Of a DNA stretch of 64,000 nucleotides, positions 46,594-59,295 are shown piece after piece (positions within the stretch are counted from its first letter, which is position 1; the number at the start of each line of letters is the position of its first letter). Source of the stretch: Sesamum alatum. Lineage: Eukaryota > Streptophyta > Magnoliopsida > Lamiales > Pedaliaceae. The stretch spans positions 248,001 to 312,000 of the forward strand of contig JACGWO010000012.1 in NCBI GenBank assembly GCA_034509735.1, in the 5' to 3' direction. A model generated the notes under the pieces. That model made no database searches. It worked only from the letters and a program-made list of their open reading frames with translations, and had not been told where the DNA came from. Position numbers and translations under genes: made by a program.

Positions 46594-48049
46594 GGAGTTT
46601 CATCATCATTCTAATGGTAAAGGGCTAGGACTATTAATAGAGGAGGAGTTTAATCCTCTTCAAACTCCAACTCTAGTAGACTAATTTGACTAGGATTTTG
46701 ACCTAGTCAAAGTAGTATTTGACCTAGTCAAAGTAGTATTTGACCTAGTCAAATCAATCCTAGCCATCCATCTCTCCTTTTAATCTCAACCATTAATTTA
46801 ATTTAATGGAATATTTAAAACCTATTTAAATATTCCAAAGGGCAATAAATAAATATAATAAATATAAATACTTATTCTAGACCCATTAAATTAATTTTCT
46901 AATAAATCTAATTTATTAGATTAATCCCTTTATCTAATAAAAGGAATTAATTCTCTCCAAGAAAATTAAGGACCCGATTAAATCCAATTTAATCATTCCA
47001 TTTCTCCAATATTTAATTCTAAATTAAATACTTAATGTGTGTGGATTGTCTGTGACTCTTTAGGTTCACCTTTCAGCTAGACTTAGTCGGATTCCTAGAA
47101 TCCGCCCGTTACCATGGGTGGCCATCTAGCAATGGTCCATGGCACTAGAGACTAGGTGAAAATTTGGGGATGAACATTTAGGCTCTAACAGTACACTCGT
47201 CCTTCTGTCTTCGGTCTCACCACTTAGAGTCTAGGGCACGGAAAATGCAGGTACCCATTTTGGACCTAAGTGTCGGTCTGTCCTTACGAAACGCCGCAAG
47301 GGAAACCTTCCCTTCTGTTCAATTACTGTGGCCACAGATTTTAGGGACAAGACACAGAGCATATGTGAGACTCAACTGTCAATGCCTTCTGACAGGAGAC
47401 AGATCCTTTCTTGGAAACTACTGTCACTCTGTACACCGGAGGTGCACTAGACATGGCTTATGACTACTCAAGTGCTTCTTGGCAATCTCTCACCATATCT
47501 AAGATACAGCCCTGATATACAGGTAAACTCAACAGTTCCCCGAGTCAAAGGACTTGACCTGTACTGTCGGAACCGGGAACACACGTCATACCTAGCCGAC
47601 CCTACTCAAGGTCCTCCGTAAGACGGTTCCCGCGAGTCACCTCAGTCAGCTGCTCCCTAGCAGGCTAACCCACTAACACTGCTTAGACGACCTTCGTCAC
47701 CCATCGATGAAATACGACAGCAAATGCTTAGTGCAAGTCTCAAGGGGAATCTCAGTACCCATTTTCGAGATTCCTTGACTTGGAGATTTCCGGACTGATT
47801 CGGCGGGACTGAGCTCATGGACCAACCTCCAAGCGTAGTCCCAGTCCCCGAAATACGTTTTCAGTCGTGGGCTTTGTTTGCGTAGTGAACAGATATGTAA
47901 TGCAGATAAAGTGAACACAAACAAAGTAATGCCAAATGAATTTCACTTCTTTATTCATTAATAATATATCAAATCCTTTAAATTGTCTAGACATAGGTTA
48001 CATTTCGTCTGCCATGATTGGCTACATGGTCACCTATTCTAACACTTTG
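46018..48049 (-). mobile_element. Solo LTR related to the gag-only element, TSD CTTTG
   Basis: The LTR is 46023-48044 (2022 bp), flanked by CTTTG at 46018-46022 and 48045-48049. The satellite reads through once it is removed (TGTACCTTTG then CGCAACGACAAAC). Ends on the minus strand are TGTTAGAATAGGTGACC and TTTCA. The first 1 kb on the minus strand is homologous to the 40688-42873 LTR, while the rest is diverged, so it is a related family. It contains (GA)n at 46489-46523, (TG)n at 46563-46592 and a 21-bp tandem unit starting GACCTAGTCAAAG at 46700-46753. The short open frames are not genes. Confidence 0.92.
46489..46592. repeat. GA and TG microsatellites in the solo LTR
   Basis: A GA run at 46489-46523, a shorter GA run near 46539-46552 and a TG run of 15 units at 46563-46592. 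They create artificial open frames on both strands. Confidence 0.95.
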
Positions 48050-48894
48050 CGCAACGACAAACTCCTTTAAACAAGTTTAGACACTAATGCACTTTTATCT
48101 TTGCCATATCGAGGGCTAGGAGAACCTTCATAATCAATAGTACGTCCGGATACATGCTTAATACTCAACACAATCGTAGGAAGTACCTTGTTATTTCACT
48201 CCTTATCATTAGCTGATAGATAATTCATTTTTGGCTATAAATATATTCGTATTGACTCTAATAATCAATATTAAAGCCACTCTTCGATTATATGACTAGG
48301 ACTCCATCTTATTCAACATAAAAATGCACTACTACTACATCTAAAACACTCTTTTGAGCCATGGACTCAGCTGTGTACCTTTGCACAATGACAAACTCCT
48401 GTAAAGAAATTTAGACACTTATTCCCTTTTTGTCTTTGCCATATCAAGGGCTTTGTCAACGTTCTTAATCAATCGTACATCCGGATACATGCCTAATACT
48501 CAACACAATTGTAGAAAAGATTTTGGTTTTTCAGTCCTTATCATTGACTGATAGATGACTCTTTTTTGGGCTATAAATATATTCGTATTGACCCTAATAA
48601 TCAATATTAAAGCCACTCTTCGATTATACGACTGGGACTCCATCTTATTCAACATAAAATGCACTAGGACTACATCTAGAACACTCTTTTGAGCCATGGA
48701 CTCAGCTTTGTTCCTTTGTGCAAAGATAAACTCCTTTAAACAAGTTTAGACACTTATGCACTTTTATCTTTGCCATATCGAGGGCTTGGAGAACCTTCAT
48801 AATCAATCGTACGTTCAGATACATGCCTAATACTCAACACAAGCGTAGGATTGCTTTCAGTCCTTATCATTAACTGATAGATCACTCATTTTTG
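48045..48894. repeat. Sat333 tandem satellite, array 5
   Basis: This continues array 4 across the solo LTR, with about two and a half monomers. It ends at CACTCATTTTTG, where LINE-b begins. Confidence 0.94.
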
Positions 48895-50556
48895 TTTTTT
48901 TTTTCGGTGAAGGTAAGTTTCATTAAAAGATAGGAGTACAAAGATTACTAGTCAATCAAATGGTTCCTTGGGAATGTGTCCAAGGAATCCGCCAAAGTCT
49001 ATACAATGCTATCGTACTAATATTACAAGGAAGCTCAAAACTCAAAATAAGTTGCCGGATTTCTTTCAACCACCAGATGACCTATTGTAATAGCGGTGCT
49101 CTCCGTCTGTTGGAACCTCCTTCGATTGCGTTCTTGCCAAAGGTGATAGATAAGTGATGCCAATAATGCCCTATACGCTGTGTTGATCACATGCCGTCCT
49201 CTCCACTTTGTTGCCGCCCAAGTGATATCCATTTTCCACTCACGGTTCGGCCACGGAACCCGAACCAGGCATCTAACGGCCCCAAGGCATTGATGCGAAA
49301 ACCGACAATCAAAGAACATGTGGGAATGGGTTTCAGGTAGCTTGTCATTGCATAAAATACAAGAAATATCCAAGTGAAGTAACCAAGGCCTATCCATAAT
49401 GGATAATCTTCCAAGAATAAAGCCATAGGATAAAGCGTTCTGTGGAACTTAAAAGGGCCCAAAAGTAGTGAAGACCATACTACCTTTGGTGAGGATGCTC
49501 GAAGAGCCCTATATGCCTCCGACGTAGAAAAACCCTTCCCCGTCCCTCTCCACAAAATCCAATCATGGCCACCATGAATGGTGGGCAAAGAATGTAAATC
49601 ACCAAACACTCCATGTCCGTAATAATTGGCCAATTCCACTCTCCCTCAAGGATGACAGATTGCACTAAATCAGTTACTGATGTACTCGTCAGGCTAGGAC
49701 CCCTTGGGAGCCAATGGATAAGTGGTCCAAGATGATGCCAAGGGTCATGCCATAGAGATTTTCCATGAAGTCTGTACTGGTAAATCTAGGGTCTATTCGA
49801 GGCGGCAAAATAGGTCGTAGTCGGAGAAGTTTCATCCACGCCCAAGAACCCGTGTTATCTCCCACCGTCCAAACTGATTTTCCATGAAGTCTGTACTGGT
49901 AAATCCACGTCACCCAAGTAGAGGAAGTGCTATGGTTTATAATCCACCACAGATGCTTGCTCATCAGAGCAACATTTAGGGTCTGAACATCCCGAATACC
50001 CTGTCCACCTTCCTCCCTAGGTAGACATACTTGTGACCAAGCCACCTCCGCGTAACCCGTTTGTGAGGACCCTTTCCAAAGGAAGGTCCTCATCATCTGC
50101 TCAATACGCTGTATAATCCCTTTGGGCAAAATAAATGCCAATGACCAATATGTGTTAAAAGCCATGAGGACTGACTTAATCAACTGAACCCGTCCCGCAA
50201 AAGTTAACTGAATACCTTCCCAACTTTTGATCCGCTTCTCAATTTTCTGCAACAAAGGCTAGCAGTCGAATATTTTAAGGCAGGAAGGCAGAAGTGGGAG
50301 ACCAAGATATCTAACCGGCAAGAGACCCTCCTGGAATCCCAATAACTGAATGAGGGTGTCTTTGTTGGCCTGGGCTGATTTGGATATTACAATCTGACTC
50401 TTAGCAGGGTTAGCAAACAGGCCAGATAGGTCTGAGAAAATGTGAAGGCCCCTATTGAACACACCCAATGACCCTTCATCGGCGCTGCTGAATAACAACA
50501 GGTCATCAGCGAAGCTCAACTGGAAAAATCCAATCTCCCGACACTTCCAATGAAAC
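48895..50556 (-). mobile_element. LINE-b, second 5'-truncated copy
   Basis: On the plus strand it starts with a T run (to 48904) and CGGTGAAGGTAAGTTTCAT, the inverted LINE-b 3' end. It ends at about 50556 within the FHWKCREIG peptide. Satellite on the left (CTCATTTTTG) and right (CTAAATATATTC) are adjacent in an uninterrupted monomer, so the insertion site is the same monomer position as that of the first LINE-b copy. No clear TSD is visible. The right flank jumps after ATATATTC to AATCGTATGTCC, showing a satellite deletion there. Confidence 0.9.
49030..50550 (-). pseudogene. LINE-b ORF2 C-terminal half, second copy
   Basis: On the minus strand it has LSFADDLLLFSSADEGSLGVF (FADD at about 50510), FANPAKSQIVISKSAQANKD, LPVRYLGLPLLPS, a stop just before LLQKIEKRIKSWEGIQL, FAGRVQLIKSVLMAFNTYW and a long open part at 49689-50255. 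The zf-RVT-like end follows (SPKVVWSSLLLGPFK, ETHSHMFFDCRFSHQCLGA, 49035-49640). At 49757-49794 a segment copies the nearby 49875-49910 sequence (TTTTCCATGAAGTCTGTAC) and replaces about 30 bp present in the first copy. Confidence 0.86.
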
Positions 50557-53500
50557 CTAAATATATTCAATCGTATGTCCGGATACATGCCTAATACTCA
50601 ACACAAACGTAGGAAACACCTTGTGCTTTGAGTCCTTACCATTGACTGACAGATGACTCAATTTTGGCTATAAATATATTCGTATTGACTCTAATAATCA
50701 ATATTAAAACACTCTTCAATTATATGACTACGACTCCATCCTATTCAACATAAAAATGCACTAGCGCTACATCTGGAACACTGTTTTGAGCCATTAACTC
50801 AACTTTATACCTTTGCGGCAATGACAAACTCCTTAATCAAGTTTAGACACTAATGTACTTTTATCTTTGCCATATCAAGGGCTTGGAGAACCTTCATAAT
50901 CAATCGTATGTCCGGATACATGCCTAATACTCAACACAAACGTAGGAAACACCGTGTGCTTTGAGTCCTTATTATTGACTGACAGATGACTCAATTTTGG
51001 CTATAAATATATTCATATTGACTCTACTAATCAATATTAAAGCCACTCTTCGATTATATGACTAGGACTCCATCTTATTCAACATAAAAATGCACTAGGG
51101 CTACATCTGGAACACTGTTTTGAGCCATTGACTCTCAGCTTTATACCTTTGCGCAATGACAAACTCCTTAATCAAGTTTAAACACTAATGCACTTTTATC
51201 TTTGCCATATCGAGGGCTTGGAGAAACTTCGTAATCAATCGTATGTCCGGATACATGCCTATTACTCAACACAAACGTAGGAAACACCTAGTGCTTTGAG
51301 TCCTTATCATTGACTGACAGATGACTCAATTTTGGATATAAATATATTTGTATTGAGTCTCATAATCAATATTAAAGCCACTTTTCGATTATATGACTAG
51401 GACTCCATCTTATTCAACATAAAAATGCACTAGGGCTACATCTAGAACACTGTTTTGTGCCATTGACTCAGCTTTATACCTTTGCGCAATGACAAACTCC
51501 TTAATCAAGTTTAGACACTAATGCACTTTTATCTTTGCCATATCGAGGGTTTGGAGAACCTTCATAATCAATCGTATGTCCGGATACATGCCTAATACTC
51601 AACACAATTATAGGAAACACCTTGTGCTTTCAATCCTTATCATTGACATACAGATGACTCATTTTTTGCTATAAATATATTCGTATTGACTCTAATAATC
51701 AATATTAAAGTCACTCTTCAGTTATATGACTATGATTCCATCTTATAAAACATAAAAATGCACTAGTACTACATCTAAAACACTCTTTTGACTCATGGAC
51801 TCAGCTTTGTACCTTTGCACAACCACAACTCTTTTAAACAAATTTTGACACTTATTCCCTTTTATCTTTGCCATATCGAGGGCTTGGTCAATGTTCGTAA
51901 TCAATCGTACGTCCGTATACATGCCTAATACTCAATACAATTATAGGAAATACCTTGTGCTTTCAGTCCTTATCATTAACTTATAGATAACTCATTTTTT
52001 GCTATAAATAAATTTGTATTGACTCTAATAATCAAAATTAAAGCCACTCTTCGATTATATGAATAGGACTCCATCTTATTCAACATAAAAATGCACTAGT
52101 ACTACATCTGAAACACTGTTTTGAGCCATGGACTCAGCTTTGTACTTTTGCACAACCACAAACTCCTTTAAACAAATTTAGACACTTATTCCCTTTTATC
52201 GTTGTCATATCGAGGGCTTGGTCATTGTTCGTAATCAATCGTGCGTCCGTATACATGCCTAATACTCAACACAACCGTTGGAAACATATTGTGTTTTCAG
52301 TCCTTATCATTGACTGATAGATGACTCTTTTTTGGCTATAAATATATTCGTTTTGACTCTAATAATCAATATTAAAGCCACTCTACGATTATACGACTAG
52401 GACTCCATCTTATTCAACATAAAATGCACTAGGACTACATCTAGAACACTCTTTTGAGCCATGGACTCAGCTTTGTACCTTTGCGCAATGACAAACTCCT
52501 TTAAATAAGTTTAGACACTTATGCACTTTTATCTTTGCCATATCGAGGACTTGGAGCACCTTCATAATCAATCGTATGTCCGGATACATGCCTAATACTC
52601 AACACAATCGTAGGAAACACCTTGTGCTTTCACTCCTTATCATTAACTGACACATGACTCATTTTTGGCTATAAATATATTCGTATTGACTCTAATAATC
52701 AATATTAAAGCCACTGTTCGATTATATAACTAGGACTGCATCTTATTCAACATAAAAATGCACTAGGACTACATCTAGAACACTGTTTTGAGCCATGGAC
52801 TCAGTTTTATACCTTTGCAAACGACAAAATCCTTTTAACAAGTTTAGACACTAATGCACTTTTATCTTTGCCATATCGAGGACTTGGAGATTCTTCATAA
52901 TTAATCGTACATTCGGATATATGCCTAATACTCAACACAATCGTAGGAAATACCTTGTTCTTTCAGTCCCTATCATTGACTGATAGATAACTCATTTTTT
53001 ACTATAAGTATATCTTTATTAACTCTAACAATCAATCTTAAAGCCACTCTTCGATTATATCAATAGAACTCCATCTTATTCATCATAAAAATACACTAGG
53101 ACTATATTAAAACACTCTTTCGAGCCAGGACTCACTCAGCTTTGTCCCTTTGCGCAACGACAAACTCCTTTAAACAAGTTTACACACTAATGCACTTTTA
53201 TCTTTGCCATATCGAGGGCTTGGAGAATCTTCATAGTCAATCGTATGTCCGGATACATGCCTAATACTCAACACAATCATAGGAAATACCTTGTGCTTTC
53301 ACTCCTTATCATTGACAGACATATGACTCATTTTTTGCTATAAATATATTCGTATTGACTCTAATAATCAATATTAAAGCCACTCTTCGATATATGACTA
53401 GAACTCCAAACTTATTCAACATAAAAATGCACTAGTACTACATCTAAAACACTCTTTTGAGCCAGAACTCAACTTTGTACTTTTGCGCAACGACAAACTC

Positions 53501-56500
53501 CTTAAAACAAGTTTAGACACTAATGCACTTTTATCTTTTCCATATCGAAGGCTTGGAGAACCTTCATAATCAATCGTATGTCCGGATACATGCCTAATAC
53601 TCAACACAATCGTAGGAAATCCTTGTGCTTTCACTCCTTATCATTGACTGACACATGACTCATTTTTGGCTATAAATATATTCGTATTGACTCTAATAAT
53701 CAATATTAAAGCCACTGTTCGATTATATAACTAGGACTCCATCTTATTCAACATAAAAATGCACTAGGACTACTTCTAGAACACTGTTTTGAGCCATGGA
53801 CTCAGTTTTATACCTTTGTAAACGACAAAATCCTTTTAACAAGTTTAGACACTAATGCACTTTTATCTTTGCCATATCGAGGACTTGGAGATTCTTCATA
53901 ATTAATCGTACGTTCGGATACATGCCTAATACTCAACACAATCGTAGGAAACACCTTGTTCTTTCAGTCCCTATCATTGACTGATAGATAACTCATTTTT
54001 TACTATAAATATATCTTTATTAACTCTAACAATCAATCTTAAAGCCACTCTTCGATTATATCACTAGAACTCCATCTTATTCATCATAAAAATGCACTAG
54101 GACTATATTAAAACACTCTTTCGAGCCAGGACTCAGCTTTCTACCTTTGCGCAACGACAAACTCCTTTAAACAAGTTTACACACTAATGCACTTTTATCT
54201 TTGCCATATCGAGGGCTTGGAGAATCTTCATAGTCACTCGTATGTCCGGATACATGCCTAATACTCAACACAATCATAGGAAATACCTTGTGCTTTCACT
54301 CCTTATCATTGACAGACAGATGACTCATTTTTTGCTATAAATATATTCGTATTGACTCTAATAATCTATATTAAAGCCACTGTTCGATTATATGACTAGG
54401 ACTCCATCTTATTCAACAAAAAAATGCACTAGCACTACATCTAGAACACTGTTTTGAGCCATGGACTCAGCTTTATACCTTTGCGCAACGACAAAATCCT
54501 TTAAACAAGTTTAGACACTAATGCAATTTTATCTTTGTCATATCGAGGGCTTGGAGAACCTTCATAATCAATCGTACATCCGGATACATGCATAATACTC
54601 AACACGATTGTAGGAAATACCTTGTGCTTTCAGTCTTTATCATTAACTGATAGACAACTCATTTTTTTGCTATTAATAAATCTGTATTGACTCTAATAAT
54701 CAATCTTAAAGTCACTCTTCGATTATATGACTATGGTTCCATCTTATTCAACATAAAAATGCACTAGTACTACATCTAAAACACTCTTTTGAGCCATAGA
54801 CTCAGCTTTGTACCTTTGCACAACCACAAACTCCTTTAACCAAATTTAGACACTTATTCCCTTTTATCTTTGCCATATCGAGGGCTTGGTCATTGTTCGT
54901 AATCAATCGTACGTCCGTATACATGCCTAATACTCAACACAATCGTAGGAAACATAATGTGTTTTCAGTCCTTATCATTGACTGATAGATGACTCTTTTC
55001 TGGCTATATATATATTCATATTGACTCTAATAATCAATATTAAAGCCACTCTTCGATTATACGACTAGGACTCCATCTTATTCAACATAAAATGCACTAG
55101 GACTAAATCTAGAATACTCTTTTGAGCCATAGACTCAGCTTTGTACCTTTGCGCAACGAAAAAACTCCTTTAAACAAGTTTAGACACTAATGCACTTTTA
55201 ACTTTGCAATATCGAGGACTTGGAGAACCTTCATAATCAATCGTATGTCCAGATACATGCCTAATACTCAACGCAATCGTAGGAAACATTGACTGATAGA
55301 TAACTCGGTTTTGGCTATAAATATATTCGTATCTACTCTAATAATCAATATTAAAGCCACTCTTCGATTATATGACAAGGACTTCCATCTTATTCAACAT
55401 AAAAATGCCCTAGTACTACATCTAAAACACTCTTTTGAGCCATGGACTCAACTTTGTACCTTTGCACAATGACAAACTCCTTTAAACAAATTTAGACACT
55501 TATTCCTTTTTTATCTTTACCATATCGAGGGCTTGGTCAACGTTCGTAATCAATCGTGCGTCCGGATACATGCCTAATACTCAACACAAATGTAGAAAAC
55601 ACCTTGTGTTTTCAGTCCTTATCATTAACTGATAGATGACTCATTTCTGGCAATAAATATATTCGTATTGACTCTACTAATCAATATTAAAGCCACTCTC
55701 CGATTATAAGACTAGGACTCCATGTTATTCAACATTAAAATGCACTAGAACTACATCTCGAACATTCTTTTGAGCCATGGAGTCATCTATGTACCTTTGA
55801 GCAACGACAAACTCCTTTTTACAAGTTTAGACACTTGTTCCCTTTTATCTTTGCCATATAGAGGACTTGGAGAACCTTCACAATCAATCGTACATCCGGA
55901 TACATGCCTACTACTCAACACAGTCGTAGGAAACACCTTGTGCTTTCAGTCCTTATCATTGACTGAAATATGACTCATTTTTTTATATAAATATATTCGT
56001 ATTGACTCTAATAATCAATATTAAAGCTATTCTTCAATTATACGACTAGGACTCCATCTTATTCAATATCAAAATGCACCAGGAGTACATCCAGAACACT
56101 CTTCCGAGCCATGGACTCAGTTTTGTACCTTTGCGCAATGACAAACTCCTTTAAACAAGTTTAGACACTAATGCACTTTTATCTTTGCCATATCGAGGGC
56201 TTGGAAAACCTTCAAAATAAATCATACGTCCGGATACATGCCTAATACTCAATAGAATCGTAGGAAACACCTTGTGCTTTCAGTCCTTATCATTGACTGA
56301 TAGATAACTCCTTTTTGCTGTAAATATATTAGTATTGACTCGAATAATCAATATTAAAGCCACTGTTCGATTATATCACTAGGACTCCATTTTATTAAAC
56401 ATAAAAATGCACTAGTACTACATCTAAAACACTCTTTTGAGCCATGGACGCAGCTTTATATCTTTGCACAATGACAAACTCCTTTAAACAAATTTAGACA

Positions 56501-58944
56501 CTCATTCCCTTTTATCTTTGCCATATCAAGGGCTTGGTCAATGTTCATAATCAATCGTACGTCCGGATACATGCCTAATACTCAACACAATCATTGGAAA
56601 CACCTTGTGTTTTCAGTCCTTATCATTGACTGATAGATGACTCTTTTTTTTCTATAAATATATTCGTATTGACTCCAATAATCAATATTAAAGCCACTCT
56701 TCGATTATATGACTAGGACTCCATCTTATTCAACATAAAAATGCACTAGGACTACATCTAGAACACACTTTTGTGCCATGCACTCAACTTTGTACCTTTG
56801 CGCAATGACAAACTCCTTAAACAAATTTAGACACTAACGCACTTTTATCTTTGCCGTATCGAGGGCTTGGTCAACCATTGTAATCAATCGTACGTCCGGA
56901 ACATGTCTAATACTCCACACAATCGTAGGAAACACCTTGTGTTTTCAGTCCTTTTCATTGACTGATAGATGACTCATTTCTGGCTATAAATATATTTTTA
57001 TCGACTCTAATAAGCATTATTAAAGCCACTCTTTGATTATACAACTAGGACTACATTTAGAACACTCTTTTGAGCCACGGACTCAGCTTTGTACCTTTAC
57101 GCAACGACAAACTCCTTTAAACAAGTTTAAAGACTATTTTCCTTTGCCATATCGAGGGCTTGGAGAACCTTCACTATCAATCGTACGTCCAGATACATGC
57201 CTAATACTCAAAACAATCGTAGAAAACACCTTGTGTTTCAAGTCCCTATAATTGACTGATAGATGACTCATTTTCTCGCTATAAATATATTTGTATTGAC
57301 TCTAATAATCAATATTAAAGCCCCTCTTCAATTATACGACTAGGACTCAATCTTACTCAATGTAAAAATGGTCTATGATTACATCTAGAACACTCTTTTG
57401 AGCCATGGAATTGGCTTTGTACCTATGCGCAACGGCAAACTCCCTTGAACAAATTTAGACACTAATTCTCTTTTATCTTGGCCATATCGAGGGCTTGGTC
57501 AACCTTCGTAATCAATCGTACGAATGGATACATACCTAATACTAAACATAATCGTAGGAAACACTTTGTGTTTTCAGTCCTTATCATTGACTCATACATG
57601 ACTCATTTCTGGCTATAAATATATTCGTATGGAGTCCAATAATCATTATTAAAGCCACAATTTGATTATATGACTAGGACTCCTTATTCAACATAAAAAT
57701 GCACTAGGACAACATATAAAACACACTTTTGAGCCATGGTCTCAGCTTTGTCCCTTTGCGCAATGACAAACTCCTTTAACAATGTTTAGACACTAATGAA
57801 CTTTTATCTTTGCCATATCGAGGGCTTGGAGAACCTTCATAATCAATCGTACCTTCGGATACATGCCTAATACTCAACGCAATCGTAGGAAACACCTTGT
57901 GCTTTCAGCCCTTATCATTGACTCATAGATAACTCATTTTTGGCTATAAATATATTCGTATTGACTCTAATAATCAATATTAAAGCCACTCTTCGATTAT
58001 ACGACTAGGACTCCATCTTATTCAACGTAAAAATGCACCAGGGACTACATCTAGAACACTCTTTCGAGCCATGGACTCAGTTTTGTATCTTTGCGCAACG
58101 ACAAACTCCTTTAAACAAGTTTAGACACGAATGCACTTTTATCTTTTCCATATCGAGGGCTTGGAGAACCTTCATAATCAATCGTACGTCTGGATACATG
58201 CCTAATACCCAACACAATCGTAGGAAACACCTTGTACTTTCAGTCCTTATCGTTGACTGATTGATGAGTCATTTTTTTGCTATAAATATATTTATATTGA
58301 CTTTAATAATCAATATTAAATCACTCTTCGATTATACGACTAGGACTCCATCTTATTCAATATAAAAATGCACTAGGACTACATCTAGAGCACTCTTCCG
58401 AGCCATGGATTCGACGTTGTACCTTTGCACAACAACAAACTCCTTTAAACGAGTTTAGACACTAATGCACTTTTATCTTTGCCATATGTCGGGCTTGGAG
58501 AACCTTCAGAATCAATCGTACGTCCAGATACATGCCTAATACTCAACACAATCGTAGGAAACACTTTGTGCTTTCAGTCCTTATCATTGACTGATAGATG
58601 ACTCCATTTTTTGCTATAAATATATTCGTATTGACTCTAATAATCAATATTAAAGCCACTCTTCGACTGTATAACTAGAACTCCATCTTATACAACAAAT
58701 AAAAATGCACCAGGTCTACATCTAGAACCCTCTTTCGAGCCATGGACTCGGCTTTGTACCTTTGCGCAACGACAAACTCCTTTATACAAGTTTAGACACT
58801 AACGCACTTTTATCTTTGCCATATCGAGGGCTTGGAGAACCTTAATAACCAATTGTATGTCCTGATACATGCCTAATACTCAACACAATCGTAGGAAACA
58901 CCTTGTGCTTTCAGTCCTCATCATTGACTGATAGATGACTCAAT
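50557..58944. repeat. Sat333 tandem satellite, array 6
   Basis: This is the longest array here, about 25 monomers, with fewer homopolymer indels than arrays 1 and 2. Positions 50590-51600 hold three near-identical monomers (CTCCTTAATCAAGTTTA variant, step about 333 bp). Positions 52600-54400 contain a 1.0-kb duplication, annotated separately. From 55.8 kb the monomers are mainly type A with single B units. No gene-like sequence is present. Confidence 0.95.
52600..54420. repeat. 1.0-kb higher-order duplication in array 6
   Basis: Rare variants recur about 1001 bp apart: ACAAAATCCTTTTAACAAG at about 52825 and 53826, CTTGGAGATTCTTCATAATT at about 52891 and 53883, TATTCATCATAAAAAT at about 53078 and 54079, and GGACTATATTAAAACACTC at about 53099 and 54100. 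The unit is three monomers long but uses different variants from the C-D-E repeat. Confidence 0.82.
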
Positions 58945-59295
58945 TTTTTTTTTTTTAGGTAAATGTAAATTTTGATAAATAAAAGGAGTGTTTACAACAA
59001 TGACAAAGGCAAAACCGCCCTGTCTGGAGAGTGTTCCCAGGAAGGCAACAGCGATTCAGTGATCCTGGGCACAAAGCAACATCAACATGCCAATCCCAAC
59101 AAGGGGCAAAAGAGGAAACACAACAACAAGCCATTCCAAAGCGGAATCAATGGCAGATAAACAAAAGAACTGACCAATCACTCAGCAAGCCGGCCCAAAT
59201 CAACTAGGGGGAAAATCAACAAGTCAACCCAAAAAAAAAAAAAAAAAAAAGCAATTAACAGTCAACAACAATCAGCAATCAACAAGAACCAGCAA
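58945..59295 (-). other. LINE-a 3' UTR and tail, minus strand
   Basis: The T run at 58944-58956 is the inverted poly(A). The region continues as the complement of the T/G-rich LINE-a 3' UTR and includes an internal run of 20 A at about 59231-59250, which is unusual for the family and could be another poor-quality or slipped spot. Confidence 0.8.

Noticed and set aside
46403..46684. Open frames on both strands made of Ser-Leu, Thr-His, Arg-Glu or Val-Cys repeats.
   Set aside because: They are direct translations of the GA and TG microsatellites.
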